The translations under genes were made by a program, and so were the position numbers. Below the pieces are notes generated by a model that was given only the letters and a program-made list of their open reading frames with translations, was not told the DNA's origin and made no database searches. Shown piece by piece: positions 45,170-57,115 of a stretch of 64,000 bases of DNA. Source of the DNA: Sabellastarte sp. h YS-2021 (lineage: Eukaryota; Annelida; Polychaeta; Sabellida; Sabellidae); assembly GCA_964017235.1 (NCBI GenBank), contig OZ024938.1, positions 50,318,332 through 50,382,331 of the forward strand. The letters are read 5' to 3'. Numbering within the stretch: the first letter of the stretch is position 1; every line of letters begins with the position of its first letter.

Positions 45170-46414
45170 ATGAACTATCTGGTTAGTCATATATTAGAGT
45201 AATGTCATGAAATGATCATAAACTTCAGAAGCAGCAAAATTCTTCTGAATATATAGAAGCTGTACTGAATAGTACCAACAGCATAACATATGGTTTCATT
45301 TTAGCACAATTGTTTTATGATAATGTAAAATGTAAGTGCATAGATATTGAGAAATATGAATTTTTTTCAAGTAAATTCAATTCAGTGAAAGTAAAAACAT
45401 AAAAACTCCAATCTACAAACTTTTAAAACGGATTGACCTACTACAAGTTACACATTAAAACAAAAAATGTTTTTAAATTTTCCTAAATTTAGATTACTCA
45501 ATCTGTCAAATGTGTATATATTTTCAATTGTTCTTGTTTTTTCAAACAACTTAATAAAATAACGATCAATTTAAAGTTTTCATGGACAAAAACTATCAGT
45601 GATGTTTCATCAGCGTAATTATCATACATTATAATTAAAATAATATATAAAGCATCACTCACCTCTTCATCATTTTCCAATTCATCATCTGAATTGATAT
45701 TAATATTTACTGGTTCCACTTCCATTGTATAAATACTACAATTATTTTTAATTTTCTACATTGGCACTATACAACACCGATATATTTTTCAAATATACGT
45801 TGTAAATGCTATCCATGGAGATCGCAGATTATTCATAGATGTGCGTGACGTCATCGTCTTTTGTGACGCAATTGTCAATTTTAGATCTTTGCGTCATGTG
45901 TAAAATAATATATCGTGTTGGCTGAATCTGAATCTGTGGTCTTCACTGGCATTATTCCTAAAATATTTGTTCCAGAGTATTGTTTTTAGTTGAGGGCTCT
46001 GTCTGTAAACAGGAATGAATTGTAAATAATTGCTCATGAGATTCTCACTTCGGTATATTTCACCCATTTCGGAAAGATATTGTATAAATCGGTGTAACCG
46101 AGGTTTTGTCATGAATTGCTGGTCAAGGTTCAGTAATTATGTGTTTATATGTTTAATGCCAGCCATAGCCACTTATTTAGTTTATTATCACACTGCAGCA
46201 CCCATCATTAAAACACTTTTTATGTTGAAATAAATTGCTTAGTTTGAAAGTATCCTTAAATTCCAATTATCGCCCATTGTCAATCATCGTTTCAGTAGTA
46301 GGGCGCTTCTACTCAGGTTCGTCGCCTGTTCAAGTTCGCCACCGCGTCAAAACTGTCAATATTGAAATAAATAGAACACTATATACACGGGTGGGTCACA
46401 AATATAAATGGTCA
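45170..46414. other. No confident gene; possible promoter region
   Basis: Apart from the candidate exon at 45664-45725 and the CRE-like site at 45847, this contains only short frames with no recognisable domains. Confidence 0.4.
45664..45725 (-). CDS. Candidate first coding exon, very acidic
   Basis: ATG at 45725 (minus) opens a short acidic frame, MEVEPVNININSDDELENDE, and meets a good donor (GAG|GTGAGT). Upstream, at 45847-45854, is a perfect CRE palindrome TGACGTCA. No following exon was found, so it could be a chance frame or the orphaned start of a gene or transposon. Confidence 0.3.
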
Positions 46415-46463
46415 TAGTGGTGGACCAGTTCACGCCCGCGTAACTATTCACGCCCACACCCTA

Positions 46464-46680
46464 GTGGTGGTGGACCAGTTCACGCCCGGGTACCAATTCA
46501 CGCCCACCCCTAAATTTATCCAAAACAATCACAGTTAAACAATAAATTACAAATGTATATGATCAATTTGATGATTATCTATAATGTGGTAAACATATTC
46601 TCTATGAAAAATTATAAATCTTCAAGAAAATTGAGGGTGGGCGTGAATTGGTACCCGGGCGTGAACTGGTCCACCACCAC
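46464..46680 (+). mobile_element. TA-flanked MITE (family A), complete copy inside another
   Basis: 217 bp with TA on each side and full inverted ends, opposite in orientation to the copy at 12005-12221. It sits at the TA inside the older outer copy. Confidence 0.85.
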
Positions 46681-48287
46681 TACTGCTTCCCTGCATAAAT
46701 TGGCCGCAGTCATAAGTTGGCCGCAGCTCATCTACAAACTCCAGAAAGACAAATAGGTTATTGTACACCAATGAAAACTGTTGCTTTTATTACGCTACAA
46801 TAGCTTACCATGTGGGACTTAATGCTGTTCTCGGGTTGCCACACCCGGGGCCAACGTCTTAGAAAAAAAGACAGTTCTTGTTAGCCACCGGATACACTGC
46901 TAGTTGTCGTCACGTGATAACCTCTGACCTCTCGCCCTACTTTCTAGTTGGCCACGCAAATTAGCAATGCTTTATTTTACAAGGAATATTATTTCAATTT
47001 TTACCAGGATATTCTAGTCGTTAGATATGGAAACTACACCAGTTTCTTTATTTTATTACATAGAATCATAATTCGATGTCTTTTCATAGTTCAGATAAGT
47101 ATTTTTAGCATATTTTACAACTGAAGTCCACTTCCGGGTTCACGTTGTAAAGCAATGGCGACTCGTTTATGTGTTTTCTAATACAGGATATATATATATA
47201 TATGTGCCTGTCATTAAAATAAAATAAAATATTTAAGCCCTATCTGCTTCATTATTGGACCCCTTTTAGGGTTTAAAAGTGTATAAATGTAACACAAACG
47301 AGTCCTGGTCGAGTAAAATCACCGGAAACAACCTCCGTTTTATTGTCGAGACAGCAATTTCTTGTAATGCACGTCTCGCGTTGGTAGTTTTTTTACGGGA
47401 ATATATGCCTGTTGAAATCAAATTAAATAAATTTTGCAAGGGTTTATCCCCGTTCTTCTACTCTATTGGTCCATTTTAAGGGTTAAAATATGATATAAAG
47501 CACGATTCTAACTGGGGGAATCCTCGGGGAAACCCCTGTGATGACGTCACGTCTAGACCGCATGTGCTGAGAGACGCGGGTTTCTTACAGTACGTTTATA
47601 AATATAAATAAAATAAAATAATGTATTTTATCCCTTCTTTCCCGTATTATTGACCATTTATAAGGTTAATACTTAAATAAACAGGAATAGAATTCTTCAT
47701 TAATCGTCTAGACATTACGTGTCTCTTTAGGCTATAAGGTAACCTTGGTTACCCATTATTTTAATTATATTTTAATTCATCCAGTTTTAAATTATAATTA
47801 CTTGTTTTTTAGATTCTATGTTATTTAATAAAATTCTGTGTAATTTCTGCTTTCATTATCTCACAACTAGCCCTACCTGCAGTGAGGCGGGTGGGGCAGG
47901 TGACCTTGTGTCACAGTTGATTTACTTACGTAAATCTAGTTGTGTAGTTCCTTCAAAGAAGGAAAGGCAAAGCTTCCTTGGAAGCTTACCTTAAGGAAAG
48001 CTTACATAGAAATTATAATATCCAACTTCTTCTTCAGGGTGGATCAGATCCCTGCTTAAATTCAGATAAGATCTTAGTTCATCCGAGATTTTTAATGCAT
48101 CCGAGAATCGGATGCAGTATTCTCAACTTCTATTCAACCCAGTATGATTTGATACTCGGTTTTCATTGCATCTCTCGGATCATCTGAAATCTAATGCTTG
48201 GTGGATTGTATGTAGATCTGATCCTCGGATGATCGGATCATCTACTCTGATGTTCGGATGTTGATTCCAGATCAGAACACTAACAAT

Positions 48288-48289
<2 letters not shown>

Positions 48290-48326
<37 letters not shown>

Positions 48327-48378
48327 AAAAAAAAAAATAAAATAAAATAAATAAATAAATAATAAATAAATAAATAAA
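48290..48378. repeat. (CA)n, poly-A and (AAAT)n microsatellite
   Basis: About 15 CA units, then A15, then AAAT/AAAAT repeats. Confidence 0.95.
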
Positions 48379-49399
48379 ACTTGGACTAATAGTTCACCAG
48401 CCTGGCAGTAAATATCACCTATTGGAGGCTTGGGTCCAAGTTCAAGTCCAAGTCCTCAAGCCCAAGAGGCCTTCTAAACAAGGTCCTTCATTCAGTCCTG
48501 GCTCTGTATTTTAGGGAAGTAGGTTGCCTGACTTCACCCTAACCAATTTTTGAGGACATTGAAACTTAGGCAGTTTTTTGAACCTCCCTGCCCCCAGGGA
48601 TTTTATGCCTAGATCCTCCACAGTCTGGACTCTGAATGATTTACTAGGCCAACAGGAACTTGGGCCGTTTAATTTCCCTTAAAATGGAACAAGTTTTCAA
48701 ATTTGTATCTCCTTAGGGGCCTCCTATAAACCCCTCCTCCCCTTCTGATCAGCAAGAGTTGAGCTTCAGGCTGCTCTTCACTAGGTTTTTTCTGAATACA
48801 ACCTGGTTATATATATATGTTAAGACAGTAGCAAGGCTACTACCAGACAGGTCAAACTCAGTTCCATGGTGCATATAAGTAGTCAGAAGGGGTATGGTGA
48901 ATTCAGGTGAGATACTGGATCTTTAGATCTTAAAGTTCCCCATTCACAACTACTTTAGGAGGGACAGGAGTCCCTCATCAAGGCACCTGTAATAACACTT
49001 AGGGTTTAGGCCCTATTAATCAACCCTTTCCAATTCCCCACATCTAGAGGCTCCTACAGGAACCACCCCAATGGGGGTCATTCCATCCCTAGCAGTATCC
49101 ATCGTTTTCCCCAGGTAGGGGGAAATCGAGTAGCCGAGGCTCCAAGGTCATTCGACCCACTCCAGGGGACGAGGGCATAAAAACCTTTCTCCCCCCAATG
49201 ACTCCTCCAGCCTCACTCAGTCCACCAGTAGGAGTTCTCCTCCGTTCTTTCAGATAAGACTGGCAAACAAATCCTGTCATTCTTTTCAATCCAAGTCCAG
49301 TCAGACTCCTGACCCAGTCAGGATACAAGGCCCTTCAAAGACCAAGTCCTGGCCTCTGTATCCAGTCTCTTCTGTCAAAGAACGCAATAGAAAGGGTGG

Positions 49400-50820
49400 A
49401 AAATGTAAAATCTCTCGGGTTTACAGTCGCCTGTTCCTAGTACCAAGCCTCACCTAAGGTGGAGGCCAGTCATAGACCTAAACAGGCTCAACACTTTTCT
49501 ACACGTAGAAAAGTTCAAAATGGAAACTCCAGAGTCCATCAGGACCTCCCTGATTCCAGGGGAGTGGGTATCGTCGATAGATCTGTCGGACACTTACCCA
49601 CACATCCCCATCCATCCAAACTCAAGGAAATACCTAAGGTTTTGCTACAAGTCACAGGTGTTCCAATTCACCTCCCTCCCATTCGGACTAGCCACAGCCC
49701 CCCAGGTCTTTACAATGATCGTAAAGGAAGTGAAACTAATGGCCCTCTCAAGAGGACTCAGAATTCACCAATACCGGGACGACGGGCTGATCAGGTCCCA
49801 GTCTCAGGAGGAAGCCCAAGTGAACACACAGGCAGTGGTAGACCTAACTCAGTCCTTGGGGTGGATAACTAATCAGGAAAAATCAGAACTGTTTTTCGTT
49901 CTGGGCTACGAATACCACCTAGATTCAGCCCTTGTAAAACCCACTCAAGAGAGATGGCTCAAACTTCAGGATTTGATCCTACTCCTCAAGTCAAAACGTG
50001 TTTTGACTGCAAGATGTTTGATGTCGCTAATTGGGTTGCTAGCCTCAATGGAGAAAATGGTCCCGGAGGGACGCCTTCACATGAGGCCCTTTCAGTTTCA
50101 TCTCAAGGAGCACTGGAGATATCCTCAGTCGCTGGACAACCTCCTTCCCTGGACAGAAGCCATTACAGCCCACCTAGATTGGTGGCAAAATCCCCCAAAC
50201 GTGATGAAAGGTGCAGACCTTCATCCCAAAGACCACAGTATCCAACTCTTTACCGACGCCTCAAACGAAGGTTGGGGCGCTCACTTAGACCAAAATTCCA
50301 CAAAGGGTCTGTGGTCAGATCGGGAAAAAAGGCTACACATATATGTCCTAGAATTGAAGGCGGTCTCCCTGGCCCTTCGAGACTTCAAGGACCAGTGCCA
50401 GAATCAGTGTTAGTTGCGATGGACAACTCCACAGTGGTAGCCTACATCAACAACAAGGAGGCATACACTCAGCAGAGATGTGCGCTCTCCTGTGGAAGAT
50501 CACGACCTGGGGCCATCACTACCTCATAACATTGAAAGCCAGGCACGTTCTAGGGTGCCTGAATGTGATGGCCGACCTACTGTCCAGGTCCAACCAAGTG
50601 CAGTCAACAGAATGGTCTCTGCACCCACAGGTGTTCAAACAGATCTGCCAGAAGTGGTTCACACCTCATGTAGACTTATTTGCCACTCACCTGAACCACA
50701 AGCTCCCACTGTACGTGTCTCCTATCCCAGACCCAAGGGCCTGGGACATAGATGCTCTAAACATAAACTGGACCAACCTCACGGCCTATGCGTACCCTCC
50801 TACGGCTCCTTCACAAGGTG
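49400..50820 (+). pseudogene. DIRS copy 2 reverse transcriptase/RNase H
   Basis: Blocks in order: VSSIDLSDTYPHIPIHPNSR, FTSLPFGLATAPQVF, and the catalytic box IHQYRDDGL, where YRDD replaces the usual hydrophobic second residue seen as YVDD in copy 3. RNase H follows with SIQLFTDASNEGWGAHL and YVLELKAVSLAL. After a frameshift come DNSTVVAYINNKEA, KARHVLGCLNVMADLLSRSN and HVDLFATHLNHKLPLYVSP. The main frame 49520-50413 is long (298 codons), so decay is moderate. Confidence 0.85.
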
Positions 50821-50994
50821 ATCCAAAAGATCAGGCAATGTTATTGCCCGATCATCGTAATAGCCCCAGGCTGGCCAGGGATGCCCTGGTTTTGGGACCT
50901 AGTGCAGCTCTCAACAGAGATCCCACTACAACTCCCAGTGTCAACGACCCTACTCAAACAGTCCCACAGGTATGTGTTCCACAACAACCCCCAG

Positions 50995-52110
50995 CACCTG
51001 AACCTCCATGCCTGGTGCCTAGGAGCGGACAACTCCAAGAACAAGGCTTCTCTGTGGAAGTGGCAGAGAGAATTGCTGCCCCTCAGCGGTCTTCAACAAG
51101 GACCATCTACAAGTCAAAGTGGGCCCTATTTGAAAAATGGTGCAGAGAAAATTCGGTGGATTTCTCCACTCCATCTGTGAAACAAATCTCAGATTTTTTC
51201 ATGTACCTGTACCAAGACCTAAACAGGCGCCCCTCGACCTTTGATGGTTACAGGACTGCAATCGTTGACACTTTGGGCCCAACGGCCTAACATGTTGCAC
51301 ACAATGCAGACCTTCATAGGTTACTCTCCAGTTTTCACAGGGATCGTCCCAAAAGTTCCAGAAATTTACCCAAGTGGAACCTTTCTGTTGTCCTCACCGA
51401 GCTCACAAAAGCACCATTTGAGCCCATGAAAGACACAGACCTCAAACATCTTACTCTAAAACTGCTTTCTTGCTAGCTTTGGCCTCCGGCAACCGCCGCA
51501 GCGAAATCCATGCCTGGGTCGCAAACAAGTATCTAATCTAGGCCAATGGGAAAAGGTTGCCTTGTCCCCTTCTGATTTCATAGCCAAAAACCAACTAGCA
51601 AGAGAAGGTTCTCCAAGTGTATCTCCGGTGACTATTCCTGCTTTGACTACCATTGTAGATAGACAATCTAAAGAAGACAGGACCCTGTGTCCCGCGCGGG
51701 CCCTGAGGTTTTATTTGGACCGAACAAAAGACCTGAGAGGGTCTCGTTCTCTCCTTTTCATCTCCTTTGAGAAAGGACATACCTCAGACATCAGACCCGC
51801 TACTCTCTCTTCATGGTTGAAACCAACCATCCTACTTTGTTACAAACAAGCAGATCAACAACCCTTGGACTTGGTCCAAGTCAAAGCGCATGACATCCGG
51901 GCCTTCGCGGCCTCTAAGGCCTTTTACGGTGGGGTATCGGTGGACCAAATCATGCAAGCCTGTCACTGGAAAGCTCATAACACATTTACAAATTTTTACC
52001 TAAAAGACCTTACCTGGTCGGACACCGACAACGATATGTATCTGGGACCCTTAGTGGCGGCACAACAAGTCCTAGATCCTTCCCCTCAGATCAGTTGTCC
52101 TCAGAAAGAA
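50995..52110 (+). pseudogene. DIRS copy 2 tyrosine recombinase
   Basis: An N-terminal helical (SAM-like) block appears as RTIYKSKWALFEKWCREN and STFDGYRTAIVDTL. After a frame change, TAFLLALASGNRRSEIHAW carries the first catalytic Arg. The frame 51562-52326 then holds HDIRAF (the HxxR box), CHWKAHNTFTNFYLKD with the final Tyr, and a normal C-terminal extension. All tetrad residues can be seen, but the gene is split over three frames. In DIRS elements this enzyme inserts circular DNA without a target duplication. Confidence 0.85.
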
Positions 52111-52589
52111 AAAAGGGGGGGGGGGGCACATCCGCTACAACCAAGTCTTCAGGAGTCTCTCCCAGGATCTAGGTATTCCTTTACCTTCAAGATGTTACGG
52201 GTAAGGTCATTTTTGTTTTTCAGTTATCAAGTAACTTCTATTAAGGACTTATTTAGTTGTCATCAATCTCATATTCAGGTTGTAAAAATTTATGAGATGT
52301 CCAACCGTGGGTTGGTCAGTCACTAGTGATGGGCCCTCAGGGACCCTTAGACCCCGAAGTGAGCACTGCTGCACTTCCGTCCTACAATCAAACATCTAGA
52401 CAGTTTCAGCACTGTCTCTCATTTTATTTAGGTTTTTGGCTCGTTACAGGCCCGGTCTTCGGGATCGGGGCACTGTAAATGGGACTCAGACTGGTATTTC
52501 TGGCACTATTCTATACATATTAATTCAAAATCTTAGAAAAAATGACATATCTTCCAGTCTCAGCTGTAATCCCGCCACCGGGCGGTTGA

Positions 52590-52700
52590 ATTCAGCATTA
52601 AGTCCCACATGGTAAGCTATTGTAGCGTAATAAAATTGTAAATTTTAATTACTTAAATGTAGCTTTTATAAGCTACAAGCTTACCATGTGGGACTTAGAA
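52590..52700 (+). repeat. DIRS copy 2 internal complementary region
   Basis: CATGGTAAGCTATTGTAGCG (complement of the left end) runs into AATTACTTAAATGTAGCTTT (complement of the right end), joined at about 52638-52645. Confidence 0.85.
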
Positions 52701-52986
52701 GAGTCCCACCCTGCCTCCCCGCTGTTTACAGCTGAGGGGTAGGTTTTAGAAAATTTCAACGAGAAAGTAGGGCGAGAGGTCAGAGGTTATCACGTGACGA
52801 CAACTAGCAGTGTATCCGGTGGCTAACAAGAACTGCCTTTTTTTCTAAGACGTTGGCCCCGGGTGTGGCAACCCGAGAACAGCATTAAGTCCCACATGGT
52901 AAGCTTGTAGCTTATAAAAGCTACATTTAAGTAATTAAAATTTACAAATATAATAAGTTGAACAATAATACATGGTTTCAGGGTGC

Positions 52987-53255
52987 AGGGGCGGATCCAG
53001 CCTTTAAGTAAGGTGGGGGTTCACATTGACTAAGTTGGGGATTCACATCAGACATATTATAACTAAGGGGGTCAGGGGGCATGCCCCCCTGGAAAAAAAT
53101 TAATTTTTGGTAAAAATATAGTCCATTTCCTGTAAATTTAACACCACTCTCAAGAAATAATTTTGTACTTTGGGTTGAACCCCTTTACATTATTTTTCAA
53201 GGGGAGGTTCGAACCCCCTGAACCCCCCCCCCCCCCCCTGGATCCGCTAGTGGGG
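52987..53255. mobile_element. Small element with GCGGATCCAG inverted ends
   Basis: GGGGCGGATCCAG at the left and CTGGATCCGC at the right, with further inverted GGTTCGAACCCCC-like sequence and a poly-C run inside. A target duplication is not clear. It sits in the right arm of the TA-flanked element. Confidence 0.5.
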
Positions 53256-53513
53256 TGTAGTAGGCCACTCATGTTAAAGCCCTGTGAAGCTGTGGTGAGG
53301 GCAGCCAACTTATGACTGCGGCCAACTTATGCAGGGAAGCAGTAATTTCTCCAAAACAGACACAGTTACACAATAAATTACCAATGTATATGGTCAATGT
53401 GATAATTATTTATGTTGTGGTAAACCGCTTTTCTGTGAAAAATCATAAATCTTTAAGAAAAGTGAGGCTGGGCATGAATAGGTACATAAGCGTGAACTGG
53501 TCCACCACCACTA

Positions 53514-55818
53514 GAGATAAACGGTCTTAATTCAAAGAAAACGTTCATGTTTAAGTAGTGCAAATAACAAAATCGCACAAACTTAATAACAACATGTACT
53601 TAACAATACTTACCATAACATTTGGTTTGTGTTATATTGTTTAAACCCTTTGACCGTTTTTGTGTCATAATTTCTGAAGACCGTTTATTACCATTTATCT
53701 CAGTCCATGAGTGTCCATTGGTAGGTGGGCATTTACTGGTACAATCCCCCACCCACCCTGGGAACTCAGATAAATGTGCACTGCGGATAATATTTAATTA
53801 ATCTACACATATATGTTTGCTATGTATACACAAGTACAAATTTCTACTTCTATGTACAGAATTTTTAATGGTGAGCAAAGAATTTAAGTTGTTATACTAA
53901 ATGACACACAGTTAATGCAAATACCAGAGGTTTAATGTGGACAAAAGAATTAGTTACAACAAGGGCCCCCACCCCTTTAATGAGAAACAGCAGATATGAT
54001 TTAAATTAGGGCTGGGACGGGTGCTCAAAAACAGCCCTGAGTATCTGCACTGTGAAAACCGACCCAAATTCAAGTAATCATGAGATTTAGTACCTACCGT
54101 TAGAAGTTTTCTACAAACAAATTGTAACAAAACTGTTGAAGAAAAATTTCTTCTATTTAACTAGGTATTATAAAATATGGAGTAAAGTATAACTTTTTAG
54201 GCTAAAACCACAACTTCAATTGATATTATGCGGTGGAAATACAGAAATATAGCATATTTTACACAAACGGTTCATTTTACAGGCAATAATACAATATGCT
54301 ACGAGTAATCGAGTAGTTAAAATGGACTGTAGTACTAACAAAAACTGAATCAGTCTATCGAGGCTAAAGTACCCGTTCGAAGCCCTATTTAAAATACAAA
54401 ATTTGTCAAAGAACTGATCACCTTAGACCACAAATTAGGTTAAGGTAACCTTAAATGAAGGGTTATGGTGGACCCTGTGAAGGAGGAGAGAAGTGAAAGT
54501 GAGCCCGCACCAGACCTCGGTTTACAGTGATTGTATTTAAATGGTTGTTTGTACCCATATAAATACTTTATAAGCTGGTATTAAAATACCTCTATTTGTT
54601 CGCAAAAGACAAATCAGACAGATTAAATGTCAATAATGTTAAAACATGTAAAAGTGTAAAAGTAATAAAACAGTTTTAAAAATTCATGATGAACATATAA
54701 TTGGGGATGGGTGGGTGGGAAGCAAAAATTCAATGTCCTGTGGCTACAAATTCATAAGAGATGAGATATATGACATTCACTATGTTGTGACCCCACAACA
54801 AGGTGCTAATCAATCAGGAGTAATGAGGTCACAACTCCATAGCAATGCTAATGCCTTAAGCATAGTGATATTACTTGACAGGTTAAGGTACAGCCACACT
54901 TATTCCCCTGGGGTGGTGGACTGACCCCCATGGTGCCTGTACACTAATGAAAAAGCCACTAAAGTAATAAAGTAGCAGACAGAATAGAAATTGTATACAT
55001 GGTTCAGTTTATCACAAGTTTGTTCAAAATAGAAACTATTTCAATTATTTTTGGCATCTTCCAAATCTTGTTTTCATTGAAGAGGGCACTTTCTGTTAGC
55101 ATTGGGAATGGGTCACTATCAGAAATATGCAAGTCGGGAGCCTCTTTCCAATATTTTAAGTTTTCTTTCAATTGTATGTGTTGACAATCAAGGTGGTGGT
55201 TGTAAGTATTATTTTGTGTCACATTATTTCAATAAAATAATACCAACACCTGGGCAGCCGACCCATCCATAATGAGCATGCAGCTGAAGTGTATTCTAAA
55301 ATTCATTTATCGTATCCTTTAAGTCCAACTTTAAAACAAATACTCCTTTTACCAGATTGGAGAAAAATTAACATGATTTTTGTGTGAAGTCAGTTTCATT
55401 AATTGCACCAAAAATTGATTCATCGGCATATGGGAAAACAAAGATTATACTAGTGAATGATAATGGGGTGCACAAAATAACTGGAAATGTAATGTATAAC
55501 TCACAGAGAAATGTAATTTTGAAGAGGTTTCTCTGTTGTCAAAAAATATGAGTGACAAACTTGAGTAGCTGACCAGATCATAAACCATGCAAAATCTCAA
55601 TCATCATCAATATTTGTGTTGAAACAAATAGAAAACAATACTAAAATAGTAATGTATAATTTTTCTACATAGACCTAAGTGCTGGTATGCTACCAGTAAA
55701 CATGCATACTGTGGTTAATATTTTGTACTTAAACTGTATGAACAACTTTAGATTATAGTAACATATAGACATACAGAAACATTTCTCCTTGACCTCTGAT
55801 AAAAAAATATAAACCGAG
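53514..55818. other. No gene seen
   Basis: AT-rich spacer. Several short frames with no domain, no good splice pattern and no clear repeat structure. Confidence 0.5.
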
Positions 55819-55832
55819 CATTCACTGGTAGG

Positions 55833-55986
55833 TCAAAGTCAAAGTTGGGGTTTTACATCCCATATAACATCCAGTGTCATATTGCGGCAGGTCCTCAGCA
55901 TTGCCACTTGTGGGACTCAAACCAACAGAGTTGACAGCCTATGATTAAATGCAAAACTTGCTAACCACTAGGCCACCGAGGACCTT
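55833..55986 (-). mobile_element. tRNA-derived SINE
   Basis: On the minus strand the head reads GGTCCTCGGTGGCCTAGTGG, with an A box (TGGCCTAGTGG) and a B box (GGTTTGAGTCC) at tRNA-like spacing. A tRNA-unrelated body follows, ending in GTAAAACCCCAACTTTGA. A 14-bp duplication CATTCACTGGTAGG flanks it (55819-55832, 55987-56000). Confidence 0.88.
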
Positions 55987-56699
55987 CATTCACTGGTAGG
56001 AGGCCAGTATAGACTGGTTCCCGTCATTCTAGACTCTACAGTCTACTGTATGCCAGTGAAATTTGTCAACTAATGAGGTTTGGGTATATGAGCAAGTCGC
56101 CGACAAAACAACTCGCAGACAGCAACTCGCCGACAAAACTCACCAACAATTTTGTCCGTTTAAATAAGAGGGTAGTATGCGTACTTTACTACTTTAAACT
56201 ACAGAACTCACGGACTAGCACCCAAGTCATTAATATTCATGAAAATCTATGAGGTCACGGATTTCCCCTGGCATTTCCTTGCAATACTTATAAAATAGAA
56301 GCATAGACAAAAATCAAATACTTAAAACTACAGAACTCATGGACAAAGCACCCAAGTCATTGTATCCCCGGACGAAGTCGGGGATACTTAGGATTCAGTA
56401 CGGTCACGCCGCTGCCGCCACCGAGAGATTTCCTTTTGGACGCGATAACTTAAAAAATATTTTAGTTAGAACTTTCAAATTTGGTATGTGGGTATATATG
56501 GGCAATGCCACGAACGCTATTGTTTTGTGACCTTGACCTTCAATCTCAAGGTCACTGGTGGCCTCTTAAAGGTCAGATTTTGGCCATTTTTTCACTTTTT
56601 GGCCCAGTTCTTCTATACAGAATGTCAGATCATCCTATGGCTGGTATATATAATACATATATATGTCCTCTGTAAGCATGCAGAAATTTGACCTTGAAG

Positions 56700-57115
56700 C
56701 TCTTCATTGAAGGTCATCCACTGACCGCCAAAGTACCTGACCGAGGGTCATTTTTGGCCTTTTTGGAGATATTTTCACACTTAATGCTGAAAATATTGCA
56801 TGGAAACTATTGAAAATGGCTTTGGAGGTTGAGTACATGATGGACTTCTACCATCCAGGCTTACTGGTTACAGATCTTCATTCAAGGTCATCTACTGACA
56901 GCCAAAGTACCTGACGAAGGGTTATTTTTGGCAAATTTGGAGATATTTTCACACTTAATGCTGACTACATTGCATGGAAACTATTGAAAATGGCTTTGGA
57001 GGTTGAGTACATGATGGAGTACCAGCATCCAGGCTTATAGGTTACAGATCTTCATTTAAGGTCATCCACTGACCGCCAAAGTACCTGACCGAGGGTCATT
57101 TTTGGCCCTCTATTT
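56700..57115 (+). repeat. Tandem repeat, ~170-bp unit
   Basis: About two and a half copies of a unit with AAGTACCTGACCGAGGGTCA and GGCTTTGGAGGTTGAGTACA. Confidence 0.8.

Larger units (their letters stand above)
46785..52947 (+). mobile_element. DIRS-type retrotransposon (copy 2), best preserved
   Basis: About 6.16 kb. Inverted repeats lie at about 46804-46950 and 52755-52905. The internal complementary region at 52590-52700 equals the complement of the left end up to TTTTATTACG (46785) and of the right end up to TTTACAA (about 52947), so both ends can be read from the element itself. Reverse transcriptase/RNase H (49400-50820) and tyrosine recombinase (50995-52110) are recognisable but frameshifted. 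The region 47000-49400, where a gag-like gene should be, has no clear frame and holds a microsatellite. Confidence 0.9.
46683..53342. mobile_element. TA-flanked TIR element carrying DIRS copy 2
   Basis: Ends of about 43 bp are inverted (left CTGCTTCCCTGCATAA at 46683, right its complement ending at 53342) and flanked by TA (46681-46682, 53343-53344). What remains of its own interior (46730-46784 and 52948-53300) has no coding. Confidence 0.65.
46417..53511 (+). mobile_element. Outer TA-MITE (family A) split by nested insertions
   Basis: The left 45 bp (46417-46461) and the rest (53345-53511) form one family A MITE flanked by TA (46415-46416, 53512-53513). The break falls at the TA of its CCCTAAATTT block. 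The gap is filled by a second MITE, a TIR element and a DIRS element. Confidence 0.7.

Noticed and set aside
47190..47216. (TA)n tract as a promoter element
   Set aside because: Simple repeat inside the DIRS element, with no coding start downstream.
55833..55986. A working tRNA gene
   Set aside because: The A and B boxes fit, but the sequence does not fold as a full tRNA and the 14-bp duplication and body show a SINE.
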